In this document: one piece after another, positions 28,217 through 37,243 of the stretch
Numbering within the stretch: position 1 is the first letter of the stretch
Layout: each line of letters begins with the position of its first letter
Assembly (NCBI GenBank): GCA_002402175.1
Contig: NVVJ01000007.1
Coordinates: 31,900 to 95,899 of the forward strand
Reading direction: 5' to 3'
DNA: 64,000 nt
From: SAR86 cluster bacterium
GTDB lineage: Bacteria > Pseudomonadota > Gammaproteobacteria > Pseudomonadales > Pseudohongiellaceae
Program-made: the position numbers and the translations under genes
Notes under the pieces: model-generated
What the model was told of the DNA's origin: nothing
The model's input: only the letters and a program-made list of their open reading frames with translations
Databases searched by the model: none

Positions 28217-29488
28217 TTGGAATTGAAAGATTGCAGAATTGCCGTGATTGGCCTTGGCTATGTGGGCTTACCTTTATTAATTGAATTTGGAAAGAAATTT
28301 CCATGTCAGGGATTTGATATTCAAACTAAGCGCATTGATGAACTCGGCCAGTGTATTGACACAACCAACGAGATGTCCAAGGAAGAGCTAGGTGCAAGTG
28401 AGGTGTCCTATACATCGGATCCCGAAGATTTGCGTGCATCAAATATTTATATTGTTACCGTTCCAACTCCTATTGATAAGCAGAATAGACCTAACCTTCA
28501 TCCTTTGGAAAGCGCTAGTAAAACAGTTGGGCAATACTTGTCTAAAGGCGATATTGTGATTTACGAATCTACGGTGTATCCCGGTGCGACAGAAGAAGTG
28601 TGTGTGCCAATACTTGAAGCTGAATCGGGTTTGAAATTCAACGAAGATTTCTTTGCGGGCTACAGTCCAGAGAGAATTAACCCTGGTGATAAAGTTCACC
28701 GGATTCACTCTATAGTTAAAGTGACTGCTGGTTCTACACCTGAAGTTACAAAGTTTGTTGATGAACTCTATAAAACCATAATTACAGCCGGTACGCACAA
28801 TGTCAGTACGATTAAAGTGGCGGAGGCAGCAAAGGTTATTGAAAATACACAACGAGATTTAAATATAGCCCTTATCAACGAGCTCTGCATTATTTTCGAA
28901 AAGCTGGGAATTAACACCGAAGAAGTATTGCAAGCAGCGGGTAGTAAGTGGAATTTCCAACCATTTAGACCCGGGCTTGTTGGTGGGCATTGCATCAGTG
29001 TAGATCCGTATTATTTGACTCACAAGGCGCAGGAAATAGGCTATCACCCTGAAGTCATTTTAGCAGGCAGGCGTATAAACGATGGAATGGGCACCTATAT
29101 CGTAGATCGAATTGTGAGGCTACTAACACAAAAGCGAATTCACGTTGTGGACTCCAGGATTTTAGTTATGGGACTAAGTTTCAAGGAGAATTGCCCTGAC
29201 CTTCGAAACACTCGTGTCGTAGATGTCGTTGAAGGATTAAGCGATTACCATACGTCTGTAGATGTTTACGACCCCTGGGTCAACAGTGAAGAAGCAATGA
29301 AGGAATATGGTATTAGTCTGATAGATAAACCAGAAGCGCAAGCTTATGATGCTGTCATAATTACAGTTGCACATGACTGCTTTAGAGAGTCTGGTATTGA
29401 GGCAGTTAGGTCTTACTGTAAAGCTAAGAGCATTATCTTTGATGTAAAATATCTGTTTTCGGATCAAGCTGATGTTAATTGCTTATAG
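28217..29488 (+). CDS. UDP-sugar dehydrogenase (UDP-HexNAc 6-dehydrogenase, TviB/WbpO-like)
   Basis: No ATG exists near the N-terminus. The TTG at 28217 has GAGG 9 nt upstream and gives [20 protein letters not shown], matching family starts; TTG 28190 is an upstream option. The Rossmann motif GLGYVG, the catalytic segment [12 protein letters not shown] with its Cys, and [10 protein letters not shown] are typical of NAD-dependent UDP-glucose/GlcNAc/GalNAc dehydrogenases. Over 424 residues it is closest in form to TviB/WbpO. The product would be a UDP-uronic acid for the polysaccharide. galE follows 60 bp downstream. Confidence 0.9.
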   Translation: MELKDCRIAVIGLGYVGLPLLIEFGKKFPCQGFDIQTKRIDELGQCIDTTNEMSKEELGASEVSYTSDPEDLRASNIYIVTVPTPIDKQNRPNLHPLESASKTVGQYLSKGDIVIYESTVYPGATEEVCVPILEAESGLKFNEDFFAGYSPERINPGDKVHRIHSIVKVTAGSTPEVTKFVDELYKTIITAGTHNVSTIKVAEAAKVIENTQRDLNIALINELCIIFEKLGINTEEVLQAAGSKWNFQPFRPGLVGGHCISVDPYYLTHKAQEIGYHPEVILAGRRINDGMGTYIVDRIVRLLTQKRIHVVDSRILVMGLSFKENCPDLRNTRVVDVVEGLSDYHTSVDVYDPWVNSEEAMKEYGISLIDKPEAQAYDAVIITVAHDCFRESGIEAVRSYCKAKSIIFDVKYLFSDQADVNCL

Positions 29489-29548
29489 ATTCAGGTAGAA
29501 GACTCATAGTATCTGCCCGATTCAGTGGTTGCTAAGCAGGGAAAAACA

Positions 29549-30535
29549 TTGCAAAAGTCAATTCTAGTCACCGGTGGTGCAGGCTATATTGGTAGCCATG
29601 TTGTTAAACAGTTAGGTTTGCGAAATGAATCTATTGTCGTACTTGATAATTTAAGCACTGGTTTTGCTGACTCTGTACTTTATGGCGAGTTAATAGTCGG
29701 CGAAACAGGAGATCAAGCTCTGGTTTCCAGAATACTCGCTGAAAAAAATATAGATACAGTAATCCATTTCGCCGCTCACACCATAGTGCCCGAGTCTGTT
29801 ACGAATCCCCTGAAGTATTATAAAAACAATACTAGCTCTACACAGAGCTTACTTGACTGCTGCGAGCAGGCAGGTGTAAGCAATTTTATTTTTTCATCTA
29901 CCGCCGCCGTTTACGGTGAACTAAAGACAGGTGTGGCCACCGAAGATTCGGAAAAAGCGCCTATTAATCCCTATGGTAAATCCAAATTGATGAGTGAGTG
30001 GATGATAGGTGATTTGTGTGCTGCTACCGAAATGAATTCAGTCATTTTGCGCTACTTCAACGTGGCCGGCAGTGATCCTGATGGTCAGATTGGTCAGCGC
30101 ACGAAAAATGCTACTTTACTAATCAAGGTAGCCTGTGAAGCTGCTGTTGGAAAAAGAGAAAAGCTTTATGTATTTGGAACTGACTATCCGACCCCTGATG
30201 GTACGGGTATAAGGGATTATATCCACGTAGATGATCTGGCTTCTGCTCATCTTGCTGCATTGGATTATTTACGAGCCGGAGGTGAGTCAACTACGCTAAA
30301 TTGTGGTTATGGTCATGGATATAGCGTTCGAGAAGTTATAGACGCCGTTGAGAGGTGTCATGATTGCAAACTCAATGTTATCGAGTCACCGCGCCGCGCT
30401 GGAGATCCTCCTATTTTAATTTCAAATGCGGATGCTATTCATCGAAGTCTTTCCTGGCAGCCGAAGTTTGATGATCTGGATGCAATAGTTAAAACCTCCC
30501 TAGCCTGGGAGATGAAGATTTCTGGCGAGTTATAG
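29549..30535 (+). CDS. galE: UDP-glucose 4-epimerase
   Basis: A 329-residue SDR-family epimerase. ILVTGGAGYIGSH gives the NAD-binding TGxxGxxG motif, SSTAAVYG and YGKSK carry the catalytic Ser/Tyr-Lys, and RYFNVAG and RDYIHVDDLA are classic GalE motifs. The start is placed at TTG 29549, with AGGG 7 nt upstream; GTG 29525 is an alternative. It interconverts UDP-Glc/UDP-Gal or their N-acetyl forms, feeding the sugar transferases nearby. It ends the plus-strand block and is followed by a strong terminator. Confidence 0.92.
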   Translation: MQKSILVTGGAGYIGSHVVKQLGLRNESIVVLDNLSTGFADSVLYGELIVGETGDQALVSRILAEKNIDTVIHFAAHTIVPESVTNPLKYYKNNTSSTQSLLDCCEQAGVSNFIFSSTAAVYGELKTGVATEDSEKAPINPYGKSKLMSEWMIGDLCAATEMNSVILRYFNVAGSDPDGQIGQRTKNATLLIKVACEAAVGKREKLYVFGTDYPTPDGTGIRDYIHVDDLASAHLAALDYLRAGGESTTLNCGYGHGYSVREVIDAVERCHDCKLNVIESPRRAGDPPILISNADAIHRSLSWQPKFDDLDAIVKTSLAWEMKISGEL

Positions 30536-30604
30536 CTGAACCAGCAGCTAGACATCGCACATGTATTATTAGATTTTCAGATAGTTGTTGGACTCAAATA
30601 AAAA

Positions 30605-30638
30605 GCAAAAAAAAGCCGCGAACTTCGCGGCTTTTTTA
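30605..30638. terminator. bidirectional rho-independent terminator
   Basis: The hairpin GCCGCG-AACTT-CGCGGC is flanked by an A-run on the left and T6 on the right, so it can stop transcription from both directions. It lies between the convergent galE and PEP-CTERM genes. Confidence 0.9.
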
Positions 30639-30695
30639 CGACTATTATCTAGTCTATCTATTTATCTTCTAGCATACTGCTGCAACCATTCAGTC

Positions 30696-31469
30696 TTAAG
30701 CAGTTAGCTTGAGTTTGCGGCGGCGCACACCAAATCCTAACAGACCCATACCTAAAAGAACCAATATGCCAGGCTCTGGAACTGGAGCAATTGACTCAAC
30801 AAGAACTACCATGTCTGAGTAATCATAGTCTGAGCCAGGGAATGCTGTGTCTTCAAAAGCAAGAATATATTCGCCTGCACCAAAACTACCGAAGCAAAGT
30901 GGGCAATAAGGTAGCGGGGCCAAAGCCAGTGAGCCATCTCCAGCGAACGCGATCATATGATCGGTTGTATTGTTATGTGCAGCATCACCAACGCCTGCAT
31001 TGTCAGATGAGCGAGAGAAGAATACTCCACCTCCAGCTCCTGCGCTGGAATCAATATAGAAACCAAAGTTTACAGAATTGAAAGTAACTTCAGTTGCCGA
31101 AGAAGCACCAAATATATTAAAAGATGTTAGGCCTGTTCTTGCTAAGACGATAGCGCTACCAGCTGACGCACTGCCATCAAATAGCTCCAGGCGATTAGAA
31201 GTATTGCCAAGATCATAAATACCGAAGGTATTAGTAGTAGCGAAACCAGCTAATTCAAAAAGCAGGCGGTTAGCGCCTAAGAAGCTGCCATCCAGGCTCC
31301 AAATTTCGTCTGGTAGATGTTGGTCAGCGTTAACATCAAGGAAGCTGCCACCATTGGTAATCGAGTCAAGGCCGTTCTGTAGGCCTGAACCGCTAACTAC
31401 TGTTCCTGCATTGGCTGCCATGGCAAATGTGCCAAACGCCAATCCAAGGATTAGTTTATTAAGTTTCAT
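30696..31469 (-). CDS. PEP-CTERM sorting domain protein (DUF4114-like)
   Basis: A 257-residue secreted XrtA substrate. The signal peptide ends AMAANA before Gly-Thr. The C-terminus has VPEPG, a hydrophobic segment (LVLLGMGLLGFGV) and RRRKLKLTA, the complete tripartite PEP-CTERM signal. The region before it, GEYILAFEDTAFPGSDYDYSD, matches the acidic GSDxDxxD pattern of DUF4114 domains, possibly calcium-binding. A sigma-54 promoter (31541-31556) and an upstream dyad (31621-31637) control it. It probably becomes part of the exopolysaccharide matrix. Confidence 0.92.
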   Translation of the reverse strand: MKLNKLILGLAFGTFAMAANAGTVVSGSGLQNGLDSITNGGSFLDVNADQHLPDEIWSLDGSFLGANRLLFELAGFATTNTFGIYDLGNTSNRLELFDGSASAGSAIVLARTGLTSFNIFGASSATEVTFNSVNFGFYIDSSAGAGGGVFFSRSSDNAGVGDAAHNNTTDHMIAFAGDGSLALAPLPYCPLCFGSFGAGEYILAFEDTAFPGSDYDYSDMVVLVESIAPVPEPGILVLLGMGLLGFGVRRRKLKLTA

Positions 31470-31540
31470 TTAGTCACTCCGGTCATTCGATAAATAGATT
31501 GGCTAAAGCTTGTTAAGAGCAATAGCGCTAGTAACTATAA

Positions 31541-31556
31541 AGCAAACTTTGTGCCA
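31541..31556 (-). promoter_or_regulatory. sigma-54 promoter of PEP-CTERM gene at 31469
   Basis: The minus strand reads TGGCACAAAGTTTGCT: -24 TGGCAC, five bases, -12 TTGCT, with exact GG-N10-GC spacing. It lies 72 bp before the ATG at 31469, and the dyad at 31621-31637 is 64 bp upstream of it. Confidence 0.85.
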
Positions 31557-31620
31557 TATATAAAAATACTATTAATAACAACGTGTTACCTGTGGTTCGC
31601 GATAAGGTTTTACTGGGTTT

Positions 31621-31637
31621 TGTAAAGTTTACCGACA
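31621..31637 (-). promoter_or_regulatory. PrsR-type dyad, proximal copy
   Basis: Towards the gene it reads TGTCGGTAAACTTTACA, one base off TGTCA-N7-TTACA. It stands 64 bp upstream of the sigma-54 site. Assignment to PrsR is inferred from co-occurrence. Confidence 0.7.
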
Positions 31638-31741
31638 CAATTAAACGCTTGCTACGTATGAATAAGGCGCTGCCATTGAATATTAGGTAATAATATCAAT
31701 TAAAACAGCAGGTTAGTCTTGAATTTTCCATGAAACTAAGG

Positions 31742-31758
31742 TGTAAAAAAAACTGACA
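31742..31758 (-). promoter_or_regulatory. PrsR-type dyad, distal copy
   Basis: Towards the 31469 gene it reads TGTCAGTTTTTTTTACA, an exact match to the pattern. It is 104 bp beyond the proximal copy. It may be a second enhancer for that gene or serve the divergent CapK-like gene, for which no sigma-54 site is seen. Confidence 0.6.
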
Positions 31759-31956
31759 ATATCGAGACTTTCGCCAATGTAAACGCAGCTAAACTGGTGA
31801 TATTGCACATAATATTGGAGCTAAAGATTAGGCATACATTTCCTTTCTAAAGCGTATTCAGGTATTTTCCGCATTGCAGTTGACAATATATTAGTTTGTC
31901 ATAGAGATAATGGCGAAATAGGAATACAGGTTAACCGGTGGAAAAGTACTAACAAC

Positions 31957-33312
31957 ATGATATATAAGGCATTATTTAAAAATATTCTATACCCGGTCTA
32001 TGAATCTGGAATAAGGCGTAGAAAAACACTCCACTACCTTAAAAAATTGAACCAGAATCAATGGATGTCTCTTGATGAGCTGCAGGCACTACAGTGGGGT
32101 GAATTAAAAAAACTGTTAAATCATGCTTATGAGCAGTCGCCCTATTATCGAGGGCTGTTTCAGACACTAAACATTCACCCCGATGACATTAAATCACACA
32201 GCGATTTTCTTAAGTTTCCAATTTGTTCGCGCGAGGAAATGGTAAACCACAATCAGGAGATGGTGGCGCGGAATTACAAAGACAAAGTTTCACTAAAGAC
32301 CACAGGGGGTTCTACTGGTGTTCCTGTTCAGTTTGCGCTTGACAGGAATAGCTATGAGTGGCGAACGGCGGCAGCCCAGCGAGGTTATCAATGGGCAAAT
32401 TGTGAGGCTGGGCAACATACTCTTTATATTTGGGGTGTTGATGTTGGCAATCCTTCTTTCGTGTCACGCGCTAAAAATGCTCTCTATCATCGTTTATTTA
32501 ATCGCACTATGTTCAACTGCTTTAATTTTGACGACAAGGAAATGCAGCGCTGTCTGGAGTTTATTAATGCGAAAAGACCTACCGGAATAGTCTCATTCAC
32601 TACGGCTATATATAACCTGGCGAAGTATATAGATGACAATGATCTTCAGTGTGCTTCGGTACCGTCAATAATTACAGGTGCAGAGAAACTGTATGATTAT
32701 CAGCGCGAGCTTATGGAAAAAGTATTTCAAACTAAGGTGTTCAATACCTATGGTTGTCGAGAAGTGATGTTAATAGCAGCAGAATGTGAAAAGCATGAAG
32801 GCCTCCACGTAACTATGGATAATTTATTTGTGGAAATTCTTAAGGACGGCAAACCTGCTGCACCTGGTGAAAGCGGTGAAGTAGTAATTACCGACTTACA
32901 CAACTATGGAATGCCCTTCATTCGATATAAAAATGGCGATATAGCGGTGCAAAGCGCCGAGGCATGTTCCTGTGGGCGTGGGCTACCTTTAATCAAAGAT
33001 ATCGATGGGCGTAAGATGGACGAAATAGTGGCGTGTGATGGCAAGGTAGTATCAGGAGGTTTTTTCCCTCATCTTTTAAAAGAAATTGATGAAATCCAAA
33101 AATTTCAAGTTATACAGAAAACTAGCAATAATCTGGTTATTAAATTAGTTCAAAAACAAAATATTAAAGCACAGCAACTAGAGTTCTGCTCTGCTGAAAT
33201 AAAGAAAGTACTTGGAGACGAAATGGAAATTGATTTTCAATTTGTTGACGAAATACCGCTGACGCCTTCGGGAAAATATAGAGTCACTATATCAGAAATA
33301 GCACAGCGATAA
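31957..33312 (+). CDS. CapK/phenylacetate-CoA ligase-like adenylate-forming enzyme
   Basis: A 451-residue ANL-superfamily enzyme of the PaaK/CapK type. TTGGSTGVPVQFALDR is the phosphate-binding P-loop. NTYGCREVML carries the adenine-contact motif, GMPFIRYKNGDIA the Asp/Arg region, and LTPSGKYRV the C-terminal catalytic Lys. CapK homologues are common in capsule and exopolysaccharide loci, where they may activate a carboxylic acid for decoration of the polymer. It is followed by a CelD-type acetyltransferase gene, which is consistent with acyl decoration. The substrate is unknown. Confidence 0.88.
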   Translation: MIYKALFKNILYPVYESGIRRRKTLHYLKKLNQNQWMSLDELQALQWGELKKLLNHAYEQSPYYRGLFQTLNIHPDDIKSHSDFLKFPICSREEMVNHNQEMVARNYKDKVSLKTTGGSTGVPVQFALDRNSYEWRTAAAQRGYQWANCEAGQHTLYIWGVDVGNPSFVSRAKNALYHRLFNRTMFNCFNFDDKEMQRCLEFINAKRPTGIVSFTTAIYNLAKYIDDNDLQCASVPSIITGAEKLYDYQRELMEKVFQTKVFNTYGCREVMLIAAECEKHEGLHVTMDNLFVEILKDGKPAAPGESGEVVITDLHNYGMPFIRYKNGDIAVQSAEACSCGRGLPLIKDIDGRKMDEIVACDGKVVSGGFFPHLLKEIDEIQKFQVIQKTSNNLVIKLVQKQNIKAQQLEFCSAEIKKVLGDEMEIDFQFVDEIPLTPSGKYRVTISEIAQR

Positions 33313-33393
33313 TCTATGGATTTTTGGCATTAAATTAGTTTTATACGTTTTGATGTTGAAAAAGAATTGGCGGTAGTCCAGCTAGGTATATCT

Positions 33394-34494
33394 ATGTTTA
33401 CAGCCAAAACCATTGCTGAGCGAGACCAGTTTCTCGATTTGAAACATGACTGGGATATATTGTCGGCAGCTGACGATAATGCATCGCTTTGCAATGCATT
33501 TGAATGGGTGGAAAGTTGGATTCATAGCTATTGGACACCTGAATTCAGATTACACATCACAGTTATTGAGAGTAATTCTAAAGTCGTTGCTATTCTGCCT
33601 TTGTATTTGGATATGGAAAAACGCAAATGCTTGTTACTTGGCTCGGGCGAACCTGAATGTTGTGAAGTTGCTTCTGAGTATCTTGATTTTCTTGTTAGTA
33701 CAGCTTCTTTTGCAAGAGAAGAAATCTATACTTACATTGCTAACTGTCTCTCGTCTATCCCATGTTCATCAATGGAATTTGTGAATTGCTTGAATAGTAG
33801 CCATGTCTTTAAAATTGCAGAAGAAATGAGCCTGTCCATTGTGGCCGCCACCGGGAAGCAGTATAGACTAGGACTGAATAAGGACTACAGTCAATTACAG
33901 CAAGGCTTCAGTAAGAATCAGAAGAAAAAGAGTAGGGAGATTCTGAATCGTTTTCATAAAACGAATGAGTTAATGTTCAAGACAGTTACAAATGATGATT
34001 ATAGCGAAAACTGGATGGTGCTACGTAATTTACATACTAAGGACTGGCAATCAAGAGGTAAGAGCGGCGCTTTCGTATCCAATGTATTCAATGATTTTCA
34101 TGCCTACATGAATAGGCAATACCCAAATATTCAGCAATTATTTTCGTATTTATTACATGACAATGAAGTAATTGCTATCAATCACTACTATCGTTATAAA
34201 AAAGTTCTATATTTTTATCAGGCAGGCTCGGTGAAACACAACTACAAAAGGTTTTCTCCTGGCTATTTATTGCATAATCTATGTTTGTCTGAGCTTAGTG
34301 GTAGCGATTTAGAATATGATTTTATGAAAGGCAGTTTGAAGAACAGTTACAAAGCGAAGTTTGGTAATGCAACTGGCATCTTTTATACAATCAAACTATT
34401 TAATTCTGACTTGCCGGGTAAATTAGCCTTTGCCCAATGTAAAATCCACGCAATGTTGTCATTGCTCAAGAAAAAATTAAAGCAGCTGTTCTAA
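33394..34494 (+). CDS. CelD/BcsL-type GNAT acyltransferase (FemAB-like)
   Basis: The start is ATG 33394, with AGGT 6 nt upstream; TTG 33367 is an in-frame alternative. The 366-residue protein fits the double-GNAT fold of CelD/FemAB-like enzymes: NAFEWVESWIHSYWT near the N-terminus is typical of the family, KKKSREILNRF lies mid-protein, and a later YKKVLYFYQAGSVKHNYKR and YDFMKGSLKNSYKAKFG form the acyl-CoA region. It probably transfers an acyl group to a sugar or peptide component. The gene lies between the CapK-like enzyme and a glycosyltransferase. Confidence 0.82.
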   Translation: MFTAKTIAERDQFLDLKHDWDILSAADDNASLCNAFEWVESWIHSYWTPEFRLHITVIESNSKVVAILPLYLDMEKRKCLLLGSGEPECCEVASEYLDFLVSTASFAREEIYTYIANCLSSIPCSSMEFVNCLNSSHVFKIAEEMSLSIVAATGKQYRLGLNKDYSQLQQGFSKNQKKKSREILNRFHKTNELMFKTVTNDDYSENWMVLRNLHTKDWQSRGKSGAFVSNVFNDFHAYMNRQYPNIQQLFSYLLHDNEVIAINHYYRYKKVLYFYQAGSVKHNYKRFSPGYLLHNLCLSELSGSDLEYDFMKGSLKNSYKAKFGNATGIFYTIKLFNSDLPGKLAFAQCKIHAMLSLLKKKLKQLF

Positions 34495-34550
34495 ATCAAG
34501 CTGTGAATTATTAATCACTTTAACAATGGCGCTCGCTTCGAACGATATTT

Positions 34551-35876
34551 ATGACTAAATCTGTATTATTTATAGCACATTACTTTCCTCCGGTTGGCGG
34601 AGCGGGTGTTCAGCGGGCCGCAAAATTTGTGAAATATCTTCCAGGCTGTGGATGGGCGCCTACAATATTAACTGTTAAAAACCCCTCCGTTCCATTATTT
34701 GATGAGTCCCTGCTGCAGGAAATCCCCGACACAGTAAAAATTTATAAAGCAAAAACTCTGGAACCGAGCTATAAGACCAAGCAAGCAGTTTCGGCTTCTG
34801 CAGAAAATTCAAATGACAGGTTCAGCTTTTCGTCGGCCATTAAGGGTGTGTTGCGCCGAATAGCGAATGTTTTATTGCAACCAGATCCGCAAATTCTATG
34901 GTTGCCTGCCGCGGCAAGAGAAGCTAAAAAAATACTCAATAACGAAAAATTTGATGTGATAGTAGCTACGGCTCCCCCATTTTCTTCTTTGATATTAGGT
35001 GCGTATCTGGCGAAAAAATTTAACATACCTCTTGTGCTTGATTATCGTGATGAGTGGGATATTAGTAATTCCGTATGGGAAAATAAAAAAACTGGAAATA
35101 TTTCCCTGGCTATTCAAAAACGCATGCAGCGTTATGCAATTGAACGTGCCAGTGCCATAGTGGCGACGAGCAAAATGAGTGTTCACGCCTTACAGGAAAA
35201 AACTAAGCAAACCGTAGCCAAACCAGAGGTTCGATGTATCTACAATGGCTTTGATGCGGAAGATTTTACAGAGGACGAATCCAGAGCCGCCAGTCGGCGC
35301 AAAAAATACGTATTAGCTTATGTGGGTACATTATGGAATTTGACCTCAATAGAGCCTGTGGTCGCGGCTTTGTTAAAGCTGGAGGAAGATTTCCCAGAGC
35401 TTGTCGACAACTTTGAGTTAGTAGTAGCTGGGAGAAGAACGGCAGAACAGGAGCAATTGTTAAGTAAGCTTGGCATGTCCAAAATTTCAGTGGTCGTTCA
35501 TGATTATCTTGAGCACGGTAAAGCGTTAGATCTTATGAGAGAGGCAGATGGACAGCTTCTGCTATTAAGTGACCTTAATATGGCAAGGCGTGTGATACCG
35601 GCTAAGATATTCGAATATATGGCTAGCTTGAATTCTATATTTGTAGTTGCCCCCGAAGGGGAGGTTTGGGAGCTAGTTAAAGACTATCCGCGCGCTTTTT
35701 GCATCCAGCCGAGTGCTGTGGAAGAAATTACTCAGCTTTTAGCTTTAGATATTCAGCGCTTTTTACAAGAAGGGCAGACAAAGGTGAGTGGTTTTAACCC
35801 GAATTGTTTTGAAAGGCGCTCTTTAACAGCAGAGCTTTCTCAGGTTCTAGAGCTAGTTACTTCAACAGACGCCTGA
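34551..35876 (+). CDS. glycosyltransferase family 4
   Basis: A 441-residue GT-B enzyme. FIAHYFPPVGGAGVQRAAKF is the N-terminal acceptor-side motif, LDYRDEWDISN lies in the first domain, and YNGFDAEDF, YVGTLWN and KIFEYMASLNSIFVVAPEGE belong to the GT1-type C-terminal domain. The E-x7-E pair is less clear than in the other GT4 genes here. No signal peptide is visible. It is the third gene of the CapK/acyltransferase block, 56 bp downstream of the acyltransferase gene, and is followed by a hairpin at 35951-35985. Confidence 0.87.
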   Translation: MTKSVLFIAHYFPPVGGAGVQRAAKFVKYLPGCGWAPTILTVKNPSVPLFDESLLQEIPDTVKIYKAKTLEPSYKTKQAVSASAENSNDRFSFSSAIKGVLRRIANVLLQPDPQILWLPAAAREAKKILNNEKFDVIVATAPPFSSLILGAYLAKKFNIPLVLDYRDEWDISNSVWENKKTGNISLAIQKRMQRYAIERASAIVATSKMSVHALQEKTKQTVAKPEVRCIYNGFDAEDFTEDESRAASRRKKYVLAYVGTLWNLTSIEPVVAALLKLEEDFPELVDNFELVVAGRRTAEQEQLLSKLGMSKISVVVHDYLEHGKALDLMREADGQLLLLSDLNMARRVIPAKIFEYMASLNSIFVVAPEGEVWELVKDYPRAFCIQPSAVEEITQLLALDIQRFLQEGQTKVSGFNPNCFERRSLTAELSQVLELVTSTDA

Positions 35877-35950
35877 GCTAGTGGCCCCGCCAAACCGACT
35901 CGATAATAGTAACTCCCGGCTCTAAAAAGTACGTCCTGTATCAATGTGGC

Positions 35951-35985
35951 ATATTAAAACTGTGACCTGATCACGGTTTTAATAT
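35951..35985 (+). terminator. probable terminator after GT4 gene
   Basis: Fifteen-nt arms (ATATTAAAACTGTGA and TCACGGTTTTAATAT, one G-T wobble) flank CCTGA. The arms are AT-rich and the descending arm ends in TTTTAATAT, so termination is likely but weaker than elsewhere. Confidence 0.55.
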
Positions 35986-36071
35986 ATTTGAAGCTGTATT
36001 ATCTCTAAGAATATCCAGAGCACTTTGCTACGTCAGTAATTATTACATTCATAGACTGGAAGCGTAATTTC

Positions 36072-36088
36072 TGTCAAATAAGTTTACA
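36072..36088 (+). promoter_or_regulatory. PrsR-type dyad upstream of PEP-CTERM gene
   Basis: TGTCAAATAAGTTTACA matches TGTCA-N7-TTACA and lies 50 bp upstream of the sigma-54 site at 36139. The gap is shorter than the 62-64 bp at the other three genes. Confidence 0.75.
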
Positions 36089-36138
36089 TGTTGAATTCTG
36101 GAAAATTCTAACTAACTGATTTAATAGAATATTATAAT

Positions 36139-36154
36139 TGGCACAATCATTGCA
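36139..36154 (+). promoter_or_regulatory. sigma-54 promoter of PEP-CTERM gene at 36214
   Basis: TGGCACAATCATTGCA has full consensus -24 TGGCAC and -12 TTGCA with GG-N10-GC spacing. It ends 59 bp before the ATG. Confidence 0.88.
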
Positions 36155-36213
36155 GGTACGTTGGTAATGACTGTTGTCTTAAACAGCTGAATTACATAGA
36201 GGTGGAAAATTAA

Positions 36214-36909
36214 ATGAGAACGTCAACCAATAGCTTAGCGTCGATTTGTGTATTGCTGGCAACAAGCGTTTTCTCAATTAGCGCAGTGGCAGGGACCATA
36301 CTTGCCAATGATGGCGTGGTGTATATCGAGGCTTCCCCTAGCCCATTGAATACAACTCCAGTTACTGACCCCATTGGCAACCCAATTGGTTCGATAGCCT
36401 TCGGTGGCGGTCAAATTTTGCTCGAAGACTACGCTGGAAACCCGCTTACAACCTACGACCCGAATCCCACCTGGTGGAATGCTCCGGGTGTAGCGTATAC
36501 CACTACTACTCATGGTATCGAAATTAGCTTTTCCAATCTCAATGTGACCGGATTTACCTTCAATATAGGTGCCAATCAAAATGCTATGGCCTGGATAGAA
36601 GCCTATTATGACGATGGCTCGGGTAACACATTAAAGACAGGATGGACTGGCGGAATTGGACCTTCGTCCACACCCTCTTATGGTGTGTATGTTAGTCAGC
36701 CTAGCGTAAGTTGTGCGGTTATTACTAAAATTGTTGTTGATCCTACTTTTGAGTGGGGCATAGGAAACTTTGGTATAGCTGAAAGTAGTTGTAGCAGTGT
36801 TCCTGAACCTGGTACTACAAACCTGTTTGGTATGGGATTGTTGGCAATTGGATTTGCTCAATATATGCAGTCTACACGTCGCAAGAAGTTGCTAGTTCGT
36901 AACATTTAG
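36214..36909 (+). CDS. PEP-CTERM sorting domain protein
   Basis: A 231-residue secreted protein. The signal peptide ends SAVAG/T (cleavage near residue 27). The C-terminal signal is VPEPG, a hydrophobic stretch (NLFGMGLLAIGFAQ) and a basic tail (STRRKKLLVRNI). The middle is Gly-, Thr- and Asn-rich, with few charges and one Cys pair (SVSCAV, ESSCSS). No domain name can be given. GAGGTGG precedes the ATG. It has a sigma-54 promoter and dyad upstream and a strong terminator downstream. Confidence 0.92.
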   Translation: MRTSTNSLASICVLLATSVFSISAVAGTILANDGVVYIEASPSPLNTTPVTDPIGNPIGSIAFGGGQILLEDYAGNPLTTYDPNPTWWNAPGVAYTTTTHGIEISFSNLNVTGFTFNIGANQNAMAWIEAYYDDGSGNTLKTGWTGGIGPSSTPSYGVYVSQPSVSCAVITKIVVDPTFEWGIGNFGIAESSCSSVPEPGTTNLFGMGLLAIGFAQYMQSTRRKKLLVRNI

Positions 36910-36935
36910 ACTTCATTCGTTATATATAGAGTATA

Positions 36936-36970
36936 TGAACAGCTGGCGCGAAGAGCGCCGGCTGTTTTTG
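36936..36970 (+). terminator. rho-independent terminator after PEP-CTERM gene
   Basis: ACAGC-TGGCGC-GAAGA-GCGCCG-GCTGT forms a GC-rich hairpin followed by T5. It lies 27 bp after the stop codon. Confidence 0.88.
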
Positions 36971-37169
36971 TTTATGGGTCTAAATTTAACTACTCCCTTT
37001 CTTCCTACCCCTCTATCGCATGATTTGTATCTGGCTAGAATAAATCAGCTGAGTGAAATTAGCCTTGCCTATCGTTCAAGGAACTGTAATCGGGGTGTAT
37101 TAGGTAAATGTTAGGATTGGAGAGCCCCAGGAAGAAGAGGGGATGCGACAGCGCGAAAACAGGTGTATT

Positions 37170-37197
37170 GCCTGCCAACTCAGAAGAGTCAGCAGGC
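37170..37197. terminator. hairpin between convergent PEP-CTERM genes
   Basis: GCCTGC and GCAGGC form the outer stem, with an inner ACTC/GAGT stem and AGAA loop. A T5 run follows three bases downstream on the plus strand. It may be a second terminator for the plus gene or limit readthrough between the converging genes. The rest of 36910-37243 shows no gene. Confidence 0.5.
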
Positions 37198-37243
37198 GAC
37201 TTTTTAGGAGTGCATTAATTCTAAGCAGTGGACTTAAGGCTGT

